This document shows, piece after piece, positions 10,343 to 20,537 of a stretch of 25,335 nucleotides of DNA. Source of the stretch: Apostichopus parvimensis (Eukaryota > Echinodermata > Holothuroidea > Aspidochirotida > Stichopodidae); NCBI GenBank assembly GCA_000934455.1, contig KN882737.1:66393-91727 (forward strand). Direction: 5' to 3'. Within the stretch, counting starts at the first letter, position 1. Each line of letters opens with the position of its first letter. A program made the position numbers and the translations under genes. The notes beneath the pieces are model-generated. The model worked only from the letters and a program-made list of their open reading frames with translations, had not been told where the DNA came from and did no database searches.

Positions 10343-10582
10343 ATGTATGTATCGGTAGCTGTTATTTTCTGTTTAGGTTACGCTGACAGGGTTTACCATT
10401 ACGTAAATGGCCACGTAGAGCCCGCCCCATCCCACTCCTCCCCCTCCCACAAGTTTAATCGGGCCCTGAGTTCACAGCTCCAAGCTTCTCTGATATTTCT
10501 AGGATATGGTGTGCCCGTACTTGTAGGAAAATATCATATGTTACTAAAGGATAACGAAACCACAGCAGCAATGATGCAATGA
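10343..10582 (+). CDS. Possible small secreted protein ORF or exon, 79 codons
   Basis: The frame starts at ATG 10343 with G at -3 and an in-frame TGA at 10325-10327. The N-terminus is a short hydrophobic stretch (VSVAVIFCLGYA) followed by Asp-Arg, which resembles a signal peptide with cleavage after Ala. A Pro/Ser/His-rich segment follows, then a second hydrophobic segment around residues 49-61 and a polar tail. Local GC content is higher than in the surroundings. An alternative reading is that a pyrimidine-rich acceptor ending at 10376 (TTTTCTGTTTAG) opens an exon at 10377 in the same frame, with the stop at 10582. No family is recognised. The overlapping +1 frame is also open for about 48 codons to a stop just past 10690, which weakens the case. 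Confidence 0.28.
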   Translation: MYVSVAVIFCLGYADRVYHYVNGHVEPAPSHSSPSHKFNRALSSQLQASLIFLGYGVPVLVGKYHMLLKDNETTAAMMQ

Positions 10583-11259
10583 AGAATAATCGCCACATGT
10601 CTTCAAAGGAAATGAAACGCTACATTAAATTTGTGAGTCACAAAAGTATATCTCCACTTAATGAAACGACTAATAATGCTAGTGTGGAGAAGCAAAAATA
10701 GTTGAAACGATAAAGAACTCTTGGCTAAATTTAGGGAATGAGATCATGTACAACTATACTCCTAATCATAATGATAAATCATGATCATAATTTAAAACAA
10801 TATTTAGAGTCACTTGAGAGGTCTTCGCAAATGTACAACTTCACTTACGGGATATATTAGCTATTCGTAATTTCAGTTTTAATTTACTATTACACTATAA
10901 GCAGAGGCTTCTTTCCTGCAGGGTGAACTATGACCCTGACAAGGACCACATAATTTCCATATCAGGAGATAATTCTTGTGGCTGACAATTATAATTGTTT
11001 TTTGCTTCGTTTACTTGATTTAAATTGAACGATCGTGACGTTTATTTGTCACACTTAAGTGAAAACGTTGACATGAACTAACATAACAGACATTGAAGTG
11101 CTGCTGGTTTAATTATTTCTTGGAAACCGCAAAAGAAAACATAAAAACATTTGGAGAACAAACTCTCTTTAGTCTGTCTAGACTGTGTAAACCTAACTTA
11201 TTCGTTAATATTAATGATAATATTTTGCTGAAAAGTTAAAGTTATTACTCCTCTTTTAA
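10583..11259. other. AT-rich non-coding stretch
   Basis: Nothing beyond short AT-rich open frames was seen. Confidence 0.6.
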
Positions 11260-11445
11260 CTCATATCACAAAATACAGCTGTCAACTACAGGATTTTGAA
11301 GAAACTGTCGACTGAAATCTTCTACCCACCAAAGAAATCCTCCTCACCATCTCCATCCACGGCAGGTGTCACATCATCTTTTCCATTTTTTTTCCGGTTC
11401 CATCAAGCTTATCTATATCATATGCTTGGAGACCTACTGACATAA
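11260..11445 (+). CDS. Possible exon or decayed coding fragment, 61 codons, no ATG start
   Basis: The frame is open after TAA at 11257-11259 and ends at TAA 11443-11445. The middle reads KKLSTEIFYPPKKSSSPSPS, which is more protein-like than the surrounding DNA. Candidate acceptors ending in CAG occur at 11278 and 11291, and a weak donor context (GGCAG/GTGTCA) occurs near 11365. No domain is recognised. The AT-rich tail of the frame looks like translated non-coding sequence, so any real exon would probably end near the donor. Confidence 0.18.
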   Translation, partial: LISQNTAVNYRILKKLSTEIFYPPKKSSSPSPSTAGVTSSFPFFFRFHQAYLYHMLGDLLT

Positions 11446-11855
11446 AAGGCAAACAAGATTAATTCCTTCGAAATAGGGAATCAATAACATTAATTTTAAT
11501 AACTTTTTTCTGTAATGCAGATCGGCTTTGGTGGTTCCTGGAAAGGTGAATGGCTTGGGCTGAGTTAGCAGGAAACATTTGTCATTGGTTAACAAACATC
11601 GCGGTATTTTTTTAGTTTTCTTTATTTTGTCTCGTTTGTGGTACTGCAAAGAGTCTGATGTCCGAAAAACTTCATATCCTCCGCCTTTTCATTCCCACTT
11701 TTTCGGTGTTTTGTTTTCTAGGAGCGCTCGTATCATTAACCCAGTAATGATATCAATACATTATTATATTCCATAAACTTTGTTTTCTTTTTTTCTTTTT
11801 CTACAACATACTTTATTCCATAAATAAATATTTGATTGAAATCTCTGATTGCTCT
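11446..11855. other. AT-rich non-coding stretch ending at the gap
   Basis: Two overlapping open frames on opposite strands (11434-11649 - and 11579-11776 +) have no recognisable content. T-rich sequence precedes the gap. Confidence 0.6.
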
Positions 11856-12385
11856 NNNNNNNNNNNNNNNNNNNNNNNNNNNNNNNNNNNNNNNNNNNNN
11901 NNNNNNNNNNNNNNNNNNNNNNNNNNNNNNNNNNNNNNNNNNNNNNNNNNNNNNNNNNNNNNNNNNNNNNNNNNNNNNNNNNNNNNNNNNNNNNNNNNNN
12001 NNNNNNNNNNNNNNNNNNNNNNNNNNNNNNNNNNNNNNNNNNNNNNNNNNNNNNNNNNNNNNNNNNNNNNNNNNNNNNNNNNNNNNNNNNNNNNNNNNNN
12101 NNNNNNNNNNNNNNNNNNNNNNNNNNNNNNNNNNNNNNNNNNNNNNNNNNNNNNNNNNNNNNNNNNNNNNNNNNNNNNNNNNNNNNNNNNNNNNNNNNNN
12201 NNNNNNNNNNNNNNNNNNNNNNNNNNNNNNNNNNNNNNNNNNNNNNNNNNNNNNNNNNNNNNNNNNNNNNNNNNNNNNNNNNNNNNNNNNNNNNNNNNNN
12301 NNNNNNNNNNNNNNNNNNNNNNNNNNNNNNNNNNNNNNNNNNNNNNNNNNNNNNNNNNNNNNNNNNNNNNNNNNNNNNNNNNNNN
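11856..12385. other. Assembly gap (530 N)
   Basis: There are 530 undetermined bases. Any open frame across them is meaningless. The gap may hide a repeat, since T-rich sequence precedes it. Confidence 0.99.
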
Positions 12386-14000
12386 TAGATAGATTGCTGT
12401 TTAATATATATAAGATCAGGAGTGTCAGTAAACCTATTTGGCCCGACCGGCTTTCAAAAGAACGAGATCCAGGTTAGGAAGGTTCAGGTTTTTTTTTTCA
12501 TAAGATATTAGCGTACTATCTACGCGAATGCATTTATGAAGGATTTTGCAAGTTATTATGGTATTCTTAGGAGCAGTGCCCTGAGAACCGTCAACAATCT
12601 TCATAGATGACCTCCAAACCAATCACCGAATAAATCCCTCACTAATATTAATATTGCTTAATCAAATTGTCTTTTGGGGGACATTTGCGTCATTATCGAT
12701 ATCGAGGGTTCCATCGACTTCCAGATCACAAACCAAGCATGGTCGCTAATGAAGGAAACGGCTGCTTCCTTGAAAACAATGACACGCCATGACCCTGTTT
12801 GGATCTCGGTCAGCCTTACTTACCGCTATGAAATTGTCATTTTTTTAACCGATCTGGGTATGTCGACGATTTAATTTTATGCTGTGATGTCTGTTCGTTA
12901 AAGTTTTGTGTAATGAAACTTACGAAGCGACACTCTCCATCGTTCTCAGGTTTCGTCTGCATGGTATTAAAGGTATGGAAGGTTCTAGGGAAATTTCTCA
13001 ACAAAGGGCCAAAGAGAAATCAACGAAGACGACTATTGTATTCTTTGCAACTGGAATATATCCGCAAAATAAACTGTGGAGTTGATATAGAACTTGATTC
13101 GCTGCCTAGTGCGTATATCCACTTAAAACACCTTGATGTTAAAGCTGAATTCTCATCGCTCTATCAGTTAAAACTAGTATAGGTTAGTACCTGTTAATCA
13201 TTTAAAACTGATGTGGGTTATCATTTCTTAACATGTATAACATTTGTGACCAGTTGCTGCTGAGAAGCACTTACAAACAGAAACTAATAAACACACAATA
13301 TATGCATAATGATTGACTGGACTATAACTCCTAATAGGACCTCAGTTTAACATAAAGTGCTTGACATTTGACTGCAAACGCATAACATCTGCAATTTGAA
13401 ACCTCTTTACATGGTATACTTGCAGGTCAAACACAGGGACAGTTGTTTAGTCTCCTATCCATGCAGTCATTAGTTAAAATAGCCGTTAAGAAGTGAATTC
13501 GGCTGTTAGTAATATTTCCATGCACAGTAGCATCTGCTGACAGATCTAACATGTGTTACGGTGTTCTAACACACTTCAGTTTAAACCGATAAACGGTTGT
13601 CACCTATTAACAGTACAAACTGATCAAGCCATGTACATTGGGTGAGCTGGAAAATCGTGGCTATGTTTGGTAACACTTTAAAGAGTATTATCCAAACTAA
13701 GAAAGCAGTTGATCCATTGAAGACATCCTCTTAATATATTTTAACGTCAATTAGCTATACTATCGTTAATAATTTCACGATACGAGTCTAACACAAATTG
13801 CCAAAATATATGATCCTTTCAGAAATAATCACATGGAAACGACAAATTTTAAAAATGCGAACCTTATGCTATTCTTAATTGTGTTAAAAGTTTGAAAATT
13901 ATTAGAATATGGTATTTAATATCATAAAGTCATTTTTAAATGTTACAAAGTCTGCGTTTATCACATATTCTGATTTTCATATCTAATTATTTTTTAGTAT
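12386..14000. other. AT-rich stretch with weak open frames
   Basis: Open frames at 12434-12622 (-), 12674-12874 (+, from TTG) and 12913-13182 (+) have no recognisable domains. The 12674 frame contains GDICVIIDIEGSIDF and could be a decayed coding fragment. A good splice-donor consensus for the minus strand (GCGGTAAGTAAG) lies inside it near 12820-12831, so strand cannot be decided. From 13183 to 14000 I see nothing. Confidence 0.45.
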
Positions 14001-14584
14001 TTAAAGCAGCATTTTGCGTTTGGTCGCCGTTTTGTATCTAGTTTTTTACATATATCAATCACAAAACAGCAAACTAAGATATCAGCCAAGTTTTTCCCTG
14101 CCAACATCGTTAATTGGCAGATAATGAGAAAAGTATCTACGACAAAATTCCACATTTAAAGTTAATCGCATACAGGCCCCCAAACCCACTAGTTTGAATT
14201 CAACCAATCAGAGATCCAGGTTTAGTTACGAGCCGTTGCTAAAAATAGATTCAAGACTGCGTTGGTACAACCAGGGAGTTGTTATGGAACTCCCTGGTAC
14301 AACTGCCATATGGACTGTTCACAAATCAAACATGGTGTTGTATTACGTATTGGTCAATGACGTTTGTAGTGTTTAAATATTCATATTGTGGGCGAGGTTT
14401 ATTGGGATCCCAACGGAAAATATCTTGGAGAAAAACAAAGTTGAAAGTTGCAAATTGTTCGACTTTTATGCCACCATTTGAAGTAAGATTTAAATAGATA
14501 AGCTAGTTATGTATGTCGTTATGGCAAAGTGGAGTCAGTGAGGTTGAGAAATATCATAGAAAAGGACGCAAAATGCTGCTTTAA
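14001..14584. mobile_element. TTAA-flanked MITE, about 576 bp, perfect 19-bp inverted ends
   Basis: The left end is TTAAAGCAGCATTTTGCGT (14001-14019), and the reverse complement of the right end (14566-14584) is identical over all 19 bases including the TTAA. Such a perfect pair about 560 bp apart is very unlikely by chance. The TTAA at each edge fits a target duplication, though TA or TAA duplications cannot be excluded because the motif is palindromic. Termini beginning AGC do not match piggyBac, so Kolobok-like or PIF/Harbinger-like are alternatives. There is no transposase frame; the open frames at 14194-14376 and 14279-14497 lie wholly inside and are by-products. A 10-bp perfect hairpin lies almost exactly at its midpoint. 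Confidence 0.85.
14271..14297. repeat. Perfect 10-bp hairpin at the centre of the TTAA element
   Basis: CCAGGGAGTT (14271-14280), a 7-base loop, then AACTCCCTGG (14288-14297). The element midpoint is about 14292. GGTACAAC is also repeated on both sides of the hairpin. It may be a short internal palindrome of the family, or the relic of a junction between two arms. Confidence 0.9.
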
Positions 14585-15113
14585 CACTTATCGCTTTAAC
14601 ATGCTACAGGTGTCCAGTGTTATCTATCAAAAACAAAAAGAAAATAGAAGAGGATAAATAAAAAAACGGAGAAGAAACAGCAGTTATAGTATACGGAGAC
14701 GTGTGTGTTATGTCAGCTGATTCACACACAGATTACAGTAACTACTGTTTCGTCCATCCATTTCCTTTTTATAATAATTTCTAAGACATGGGGAAAACAT
14801 TAATTGGGTCCCTTAATTTATTTCTCCTTCCGCCTTTTCAAAGAATGCAGGCTGCCTTTGCATGTTTTCCTTATCTTTCTAATGCGTTCTGAGTTTGCGC
14901 ATTATGTTGCGATTTGAGTTCATAAGATTTGAGTTCTTGTGATAAATATATATTTTCAAATAATATTTGGAATTTTTAAGACCATTTCAAGCTCAATTTA
15001 AAACGTTAAAGTGCAGTCAATAACTGTTACACGAGACAATTTTACAATGTTCGTAACAGGTGGCTGATTAATCGAAAGAGTATCCCAAATTCGAACTTAC
15101 AGTTATAGTACAT
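14585..15113. other. AT-rich non-coding stretch
   Basis: No gene was recognised. TTTATTT at about 14818-14824 is AATAAA on the minus strand and could be a polyadenylation signal about 300 bp after the stop at 15114, but the motif is common here. Confidence 0.55.
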
Positions 15114-15302
15114 CTAAGGTAGATGAACCAACTCTATTTCCTTAGCGATTTCCAGTGGCTGGGAATAAACATTGACCCTGTTCTCTGTTAGAGCGAAATA
15201 CCGTTTTATTTCAGGCGACAGGTGGTCCTTCACAACGTCAATTGAAAACTGATACAAGGCATCTCGTAAAAGATCATCCGTACAATCAAGAAGAGTATTG
15301 TA
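15114..15302 (-). CDS. Possible terminal exon, 62 codons, unrecognised
   Basis: Reading leftward, the frame opens after TAA (15303-15305) and runs 62 codons to TAG at 15114-15116. No ATG is present, so it would be an exon rather than a whole gene. The product is strikingly protein-like, with acidic and Leu/Ile-rich helices: LLRDALYQFSIDVV near residue 11, HLSPEIKRYFALTE near 27, and EIAKEIELVHLP at the end. Local GC content is above background. No clear acceptor was identified; AG sites lie near codons 14 and 18. I do not recognise a family. A real 3' exon, a remnant of a decayed gene or transposon, and chance are all possible. I favour a genuine or recently dead coding fragment. Confidence 0.38.
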   Translation of the reverse strand, partial: YNTLLDCTDDLLRDALYQFSIDVVKDHLSPEIKRYFALTENRVNVYSQPLEIAKEIELVHLP

Positions 15303-16532
15303 TTAAAACATCGATACACAGTATTTCGAGTTATTGGATCTTCTTTTAATCATTACGAGAAAAGGAAGCAAAGCAATACATGTGTGTCTGAGTACTCAAA
15401 TATACACAACGAACGCAAAAGCCTAAATTTTGTGAGCAGTGTTTCAGGAAGTTCAACGTGTTAAATACTAACAACGATCTCAGTATCTAAAGTTCACTCC
15501 AGGAGCCTCGATCATGTGGATTAGTCTGTAAAATATATATTCCATGAAAAAAAAAGGAAAAGAATGTGAAGTTGTTAGGATATTCAATAAAATGACGTCT
15601 TCGGTCGTTCTATAAGAGACACTATTTTGTGGTGCCGATAATGGTTAGTACTCTTTTATGTTACTATAACTGACAGATAATGAAACTAGAAAATCAACAG
15701 TAAAAATCCATCTCAATAAAGAAATGTTCCTCAAAGAGTTTTCTCAGTTTTAACAAAATTTTAAAATATTGTTCCAATATTCAAAAATATTAAAGTTTGG
15801 TTGACACCTTCTATATATAAACTGGAGAATCCATGGATAGCATACACATGCAATATCATTCGACTATGACAAATTTGTAATGCAGGGTTAAAGAAATGAT
15901 TAATGCTACAAAATAGTGTGTTTTTCTGTCGAGTTTTGTGTTGCTTGTGAGGAGATTATCTCATGATATGTTTGCTAGACTACATCATCCAGTCACTTTG
16001 ATCGATTAGCGGTCTGCTATTTGAAAGGGTCATTTCTCGAAACAAAGTCGAATGGTACAGACTAAATGACCAGAACCTATAGCAGTTGTCTACTTCTAGG
16101 CCTACAACATTTCAAAATATTGTGCAAAAAGTTTCCCTGTATAAGTATGACAAATATCTTATGGCGATCGTACGGTTACACCCACGAAAACAATAGGATC
16201 GCATGTTTTTAAGTATTGCCACACTTATGATATAGGTGTTTTATAGTTTATCCATACAAATAGAAACCTCAATAATACCACAGATATGATTTCAAACCTT
16301 TTAAAGATCCCATTTGGGCTTTATGTTAATATATTCATGGCGAACAAGTTCGAACCTAGGATACCCTCGGTGATATTTTTATTGCACCAATGATGTGTTC
16401 TATATGTCGAAACTATGGTCACGCATCGTTAATTTTTAATAATTTTTAATAATGTCATAGAACATTGTGGCTTTCTTGTTCAGCTCCATAAATGGTATAC
16501 ATAGCATAGCGTAAACGACAGATGCAGCTTAC
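15303..16532. other. AT-rich stretch, no supported gene
   Basis: A minus-strand acceptor-like site (ATTTTACAG, ending near 15526) is followed by only about 14 open codons. A 10-bp double repeat AATTTTTAAT lies at 16431-16450. Nothing else was seen. Confidence 0.55.
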
Positions 16533-16655
16533 ATGAAGATGTTAGAAGCTTTCTGTAAAACCCATACTACCCCTGACTCTGTCAATAAGGGGCATGGGTA
16601 CGGCCGATATGTAGGCACAAATAGTATGATCATTTTCGTTCTTGACATGATACAG
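16533..16655 (+). CDS. Possible coding exon with splice donor, strand ambiguous
   Basis: On the plus strand, ATG 16533 opens 41 codons that end exactly at a donor-like CAG/GTAGTC (GT at 16656). The reading includes FCKTHTTPDSVNKGHGYGRY, and an in-frame TAA lies upstream at 16512-16514. The same codon register on the minus strand is also open, from 16679 down to TAA at 16542-16544 (45 codons), containing CAYISAVPMPLIDRVRG. An acceptor-like GTGGTTAG lies just before its start. Both readings look protein-like, and sequence alone cannot decide. Neither matches a family I know. Confidence 0.25.
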
Positions 16656-16679
16656 GTAGTCGAGCACTAACCACACATT

Positions 16680-17414
16680 TCAAATACAACATGATACTCA
16701 ACATATTCTATTATTCAAGCATCAAAAGAAAATCATTCGCCTTAACCTGCAATGTTAAAGTTGGTAGTTTAATCTTTTCCCGTTTACGAGCTCTGTGTAA
16801 GTTAATTTAATTAAGTCATTTTAATGTTATTAACAAACAACTGTACAATTTTAACAATTATAATCGTGAAATTTGCACAGTACTTTCGCTTTGAAGCCTT
16901 TATTCACATTTAAACGATATTTATTAAATTTTTAAATGTTAATATCAAGAAATATGCTGCACTATTGGGGTCAATATTCCAATAAATATTGAGGGAGTTG
17001 GAAGGTACACATGCAAGTTGGAAGGTACACACGTCTCAGATCATCAAATTTGTTTCAAACATTTGTTTTGCCGAGCTACCACGTCAAAACTACCCTTACT
17101 TTTGCAGAATCTAAAATACGTCTTTAAACGACCTTCACTAGAACTGAAATTAACAGAAAATTTGACATGAAAATTAAATTAACTACAAACAACAATATTT
17201 AGAGAAATTTCATACGTAACCCCTTATCGTGTCATTAAAATAAACAATATATACTCTTTCCAATTAAAATGCATTCATCATAATGTTTGATTTGTACACA
17301 AAATGTTGCAGGCACAACATGAACCAAGAAGTTACTATGCACCGCAAAAACTAGAAAACTTAAATATCCATTATCGAATTGAGTTGTCTTTGAGGTCAGC
17401 ATTTCATGTCTGAT
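16680..17414. other. AT-rich non-coding stretch before the minisatellite
   Basis: It contains a 20-bp direct duplication (listed), plus a small inverted repeat CAATATT...AATATTG near 16972-16991. The minus-strand open frame at 17235-17447 runs into the minisatellite and is discounted. Confidence 0.6.
16997..17033. repeat. 20-bp tandem duplication
   Basis: GTTGGAAGGTACACATGCAA is followed at once by GTTGGAAGGTACACACG. This is a local slippage duplication. Confidence 0.9.
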
Positions 17415-18230
17415 AACAAACGATGGACGAAGGTTATTGTCTGTCACGTATGGGCACTGATAAACGATGTATACGAAGGATATTCTCTGTCACGTATTGG
17501 CACTGATAAACGATGTACGAAGGGTATTGTCTGTCACGTATGGGAACAGATTAAACGATGTACGAAGGGTTTTGTCTGTCACGTATGGGCACTGATAAAC
17601 GATGTATACGAAGGGTATTCTCTGTCACGTATGGGCACTTACAAACGATGTACGAAGGGTATTGTCTGTCACGCATAGGCAGTGATACACGATGTACGAA
17701 GGCTATTGTCTGTCACGTATCAGCACTGATAAACGATGTACGAAGAGTATTGTCTGTCACGTATGGGCACTGATAAACGATGTACGAAGAGTATTGTCTG
17801 TCACGTATGGGCACTGATAAACGATATACGAAGAGTATTGTCTGTCACGTATGGGAACAGATAAAACGATATACGAATGGTATTGTCTGTCACGTATGGG
17901 CACTTACAAACGATGTACATACGAATGGTATTGTCTGTCACGTATGGGCACTGATAAACGATGTACGAAGCGTATTGTCTGTCACGTATGGACAATGATA
18001 AACGATGTACGAAGCGTATTGTCTGTCACGTATGGGCACTGATAAACGATGTACGAAGGCTATTGTCTGTCACGTACGGGCACTGATAAACGATATACGA
18101 AGAGTATTGTCTGTCACGTACGGGCACTGATAAAACGATGTACGAACGCTATTGTCTGTCACGTATGTACACTGATAAAACGATATACGAAGGGTATTCT
18201 GTGTCACGTATGGGCACTGATAAAACGGAC
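17415..18230. repeat. Minisatellite, about 18 copies of a 44-bp unit
   Basis: The landmark CTGTCACGTA recurs with small changes at 17441, 17487, 17531, 17576, 17622, 17666, 17710, 17754, 17798, 17842, 17887, 17935, 17979, 18023, 18067, 18111, 18156 and about 18201. Most spacings are 44 bp, with 45, 46 and 48 where a base or a TA/CAT is inserted. The consensus runs TGTCTGTCACGTATGGGCAC, then TGATAAACGATGTACGAAGG, then GTAT. Variants recur in blocks: GGGAACAGAT in copies near 17541 and 17852, and CACTTACAAA near 17637 and 17901. The open frames here (for example 17406-17678 +, 17780-17998 +, 17801-17995 -) exist because 44 is not a multiple of three and the unit has few stops. They are not genes. 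Confidence 0.97.
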
Positions 18231-20093
18231 AAATCTCATGTTTCCAATGGGAATACGCCATGTAAAAATTAAAACTTCAAGATTGAGAAAGGCATCTGTA
18301 CTTAGATAAGCCTCAACATTAACTTCTGTATGGTTCTCAGATATATAATCATACTAAGTAGTAGATCATTTATACTATAAATATATACACACGTAAGTAA
18401 TTAGATTTGAAATAAAACTGTTGAAACTTCAATTCAGTTGCCGTTTTGATCAGTCATTTACAGTTGTCACAAGCAAGTGACCTGTTAAGATCCTTTTACT
18501 TGAGCGTGAAAACAAAGTCATTGTATATAAAGTTCAATATCGAGATCACAGTAAACATTACATCAAGGTAACAAATATACATCAAATCTAAACACCTAAT
18601 GAATTAATTTAACATACAGTAACTGGATAAAACGACACAAGGAGACGTCTAATGTCTTCAACAGTTGGCGACAATATTCCACACGTAACAACTGACATAT
18701 ATTCTTCTACTCATGCGAATACATAGTTTTAAAACGGAAGCAATTCAATCGTAGTGCCGAGAATTACATAACATTGTACTCTTCGAAAATTTCAAATGAT
18801 TTCGACTTGTGTCCCCATTATACATCGCTTTCTCCTATAGACACCGCAAGGCAGTGCATGTATGTTGACAGAGTGTTCATTAAACGATCTTCATCTTTAC
18901 CGCTGTAATCAGGAATATTCTGATCAGTACGTAACCTTTTCCACTTCTAATGCTTATAACCTAGTGATGAAGTGTTTTGTTCATATTTGGATCAGGACTA
19001 TACAGGGATATTGAAAGCCAGGTCGCCTCAGGGAAAATTATGTCACTGGACCCCCTCTTTGAGGTCAAACTTTTCCTTAAGTTTATTTTGGAAATTATCA
19101 TAAATTATTCTTGATCTTATTTATTCTCTGCATGCCCCCTAATTGACCGTGGTCAACGAGGATACATATTCTACTACACCACACCTGTGATCAAACTTGC
19201 GTGACTCAGTGTTAATTGCATTTATAGTCGCATTTTTTTCTTCTACTGTGGCGCTATTCTTGAATTCGTTAGATATGAGACATCTGTAGTGTTTGTTATA
19301 TGTAGCTGTTCTTTTCTGAGCCCCCTATTATTTGACAGCTCCTGTTTAAATTTTCCCATTTAATTACAGTTACAGACCTCGTTACCGATATAGAACATCT
19401 GTCTCGTAGATATATGCTTAGAGTCAAAACAATATTTGAGTATTTTTGAATGGCAAATCCTTTTATATCCACTTTAGCTTTTTCAAGAGGGAAAATATAA
19501 TTTGAGATAAATGTTGAAAATAATGGCTGCATTAATTGTTTTTTATCGACGATTATTTTGTGTTATTGTTTCGATATTAACAAAAGAGCTGCTTTGTGTA
19601 TGTTTGCTTGTTATATTAGCAAACAGTATTGTAATTGATGATTAGATAGACATAATACCCATGCATATCGTCACAGATCTAAGGGAGAGGGGTACATGCT
19701 TTCTTTGCACACAAAAAAAAATCAAAAGAAAAAATAATAAAATAAGAATTATAATATTTAGAATTATTTATTTTCCTGTTCAATCACTAACTCATATTTC
19801 AACACCATTATACTATTTACTTTCAAAAAGTTTCGATTCAATGTTTACGAATCAGTTTATATTATAAGTATATGATATCATTGAGACAAACGAAAATCCG
19901 ATTATTAGACGAAGAATGAAACATGTTAAGACATTGAGACTAATTTATATTACTAATTTATCACTTTTACACCGTCTTCTGATATACTTGCTACACATAC
20001 TTGCTATGCATGGACCCGTTGCAACGTAATGCTGAATATTGCTGCTGCAACTGAATCACCACTAACGGTGGATGGAACTGTTCGAAGTTAGCA
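18231..20093. other. AT-rich stretch, no supported gene
   Basis: A short frame near 18619-18711 encodes a segment containing MSSTVGDNIPHVTTDIYSST but has only 31 codons. C-rich motifs GCCCCCTA at about 19134 and 19320 could be remnants of decayed elements, but no inverted partner or target duplication was found. Open frames at 19296-19532 (-) and 19661-19867 (+) are AT-driven. Confidence 0.5.
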
Positions 20094-20101
20094 CTATATA
20101 G
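20094..20101. repeat. Target-site duplication, left copy
   Basis: CTATATAG matches CTATAGAG at 20530-20537 in 7 of 8 positions, directly outside the inverted repeats of the element at 20102-20529. Confidence 0.85.
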
Positions 20102-20529
20102 CAGGGGTTCCCTAACTGGGGTGCATGAACCCCCAGGGGTGCGTGAGTCCATCCCAGCGGGTTCGTGAGACGTTTCTGAAAGTCTAAACTAGAGTAATGT
20201 TTTGTTGAACTAAAATCTGATATATCATATAATTTAGTAATGTACGAACCTCTTTTCGCGTTCCATACGCATATGTTGCCATAGTAGTACCGTACCGTGC
20301 ATGTGATAGATAACTGAATTATGAAACAGACACAGGCGGCATGACTTTGGTGAAGTTGGTGTACGCATGACAGTACAATATTACACTATGAACTTGATCT
20401 TTTACGAAGCACTTTTATGCGTATTATAGTATAATAATGACTCAGAACGTGTCTCTCAAAGTTGGGGGTTCGTTGACAACTCTGACATCCACAGGGGGTT
20501 CGTGGTGGTATAAAGTTAGAGAAACCCTG
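20102..20529. mobile_element. Non-autonomous hAT-type MITE, 428 bp
   Basis: The left end begins CAGGGGTTCCCTAACT. The reverse complement of the right end begins CAGGGTTTCTCTAACT (14/16 identical). Both then reach a GAACCCCC block at a similar distance. Near-identical octamers flank the element. CAGNGGTTC...-type ends with 8-bp duplications are a known hAT signature (SPIN-like and Charlie-like families share this style). Subterminal GGGGGTTCGT occurs at 20464-20473 and 20494-20503, with related GCGGGTTCGTGAG near 20157 and an inverted copy near 20125. Such repeats are typical of hAT transposase-binding regions. No transposase is encoded; the open frame at 20442-20630 (-) merely translates the right end. 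Confidence 0.88.
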
Positions 20530-20537
20530 CTATAGAG
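20530..20537. repeat. Target-site duplication, right copy
   Basis: CTATAGAG, one mismatch from the left copy at 20094-20101. Confidence 0.85.

Noticed and set aside
11832..12477. Long open frames across the gap
   Set aside because: They consist almost wholly of N.
14734..14749. ACAGTAACTACTGT shared with the arms of the 23190 element
   Set aside because: The match is only 14 bases, nearly palindromic, and neighbouring sequence does not align.
16340..16352. AGTTCGAACCT as a tRNA B-box
   Set aside because: No A-box or cloverleaf could be built upstream.
17406..18309. Several open frames on both strands encoding Cys/His/Val repeats
   Set aside because: They are translations of the 44-bp minisatellite. 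The unit length is not a multiple of three, and the frames exist only because indels shift the stop codons.
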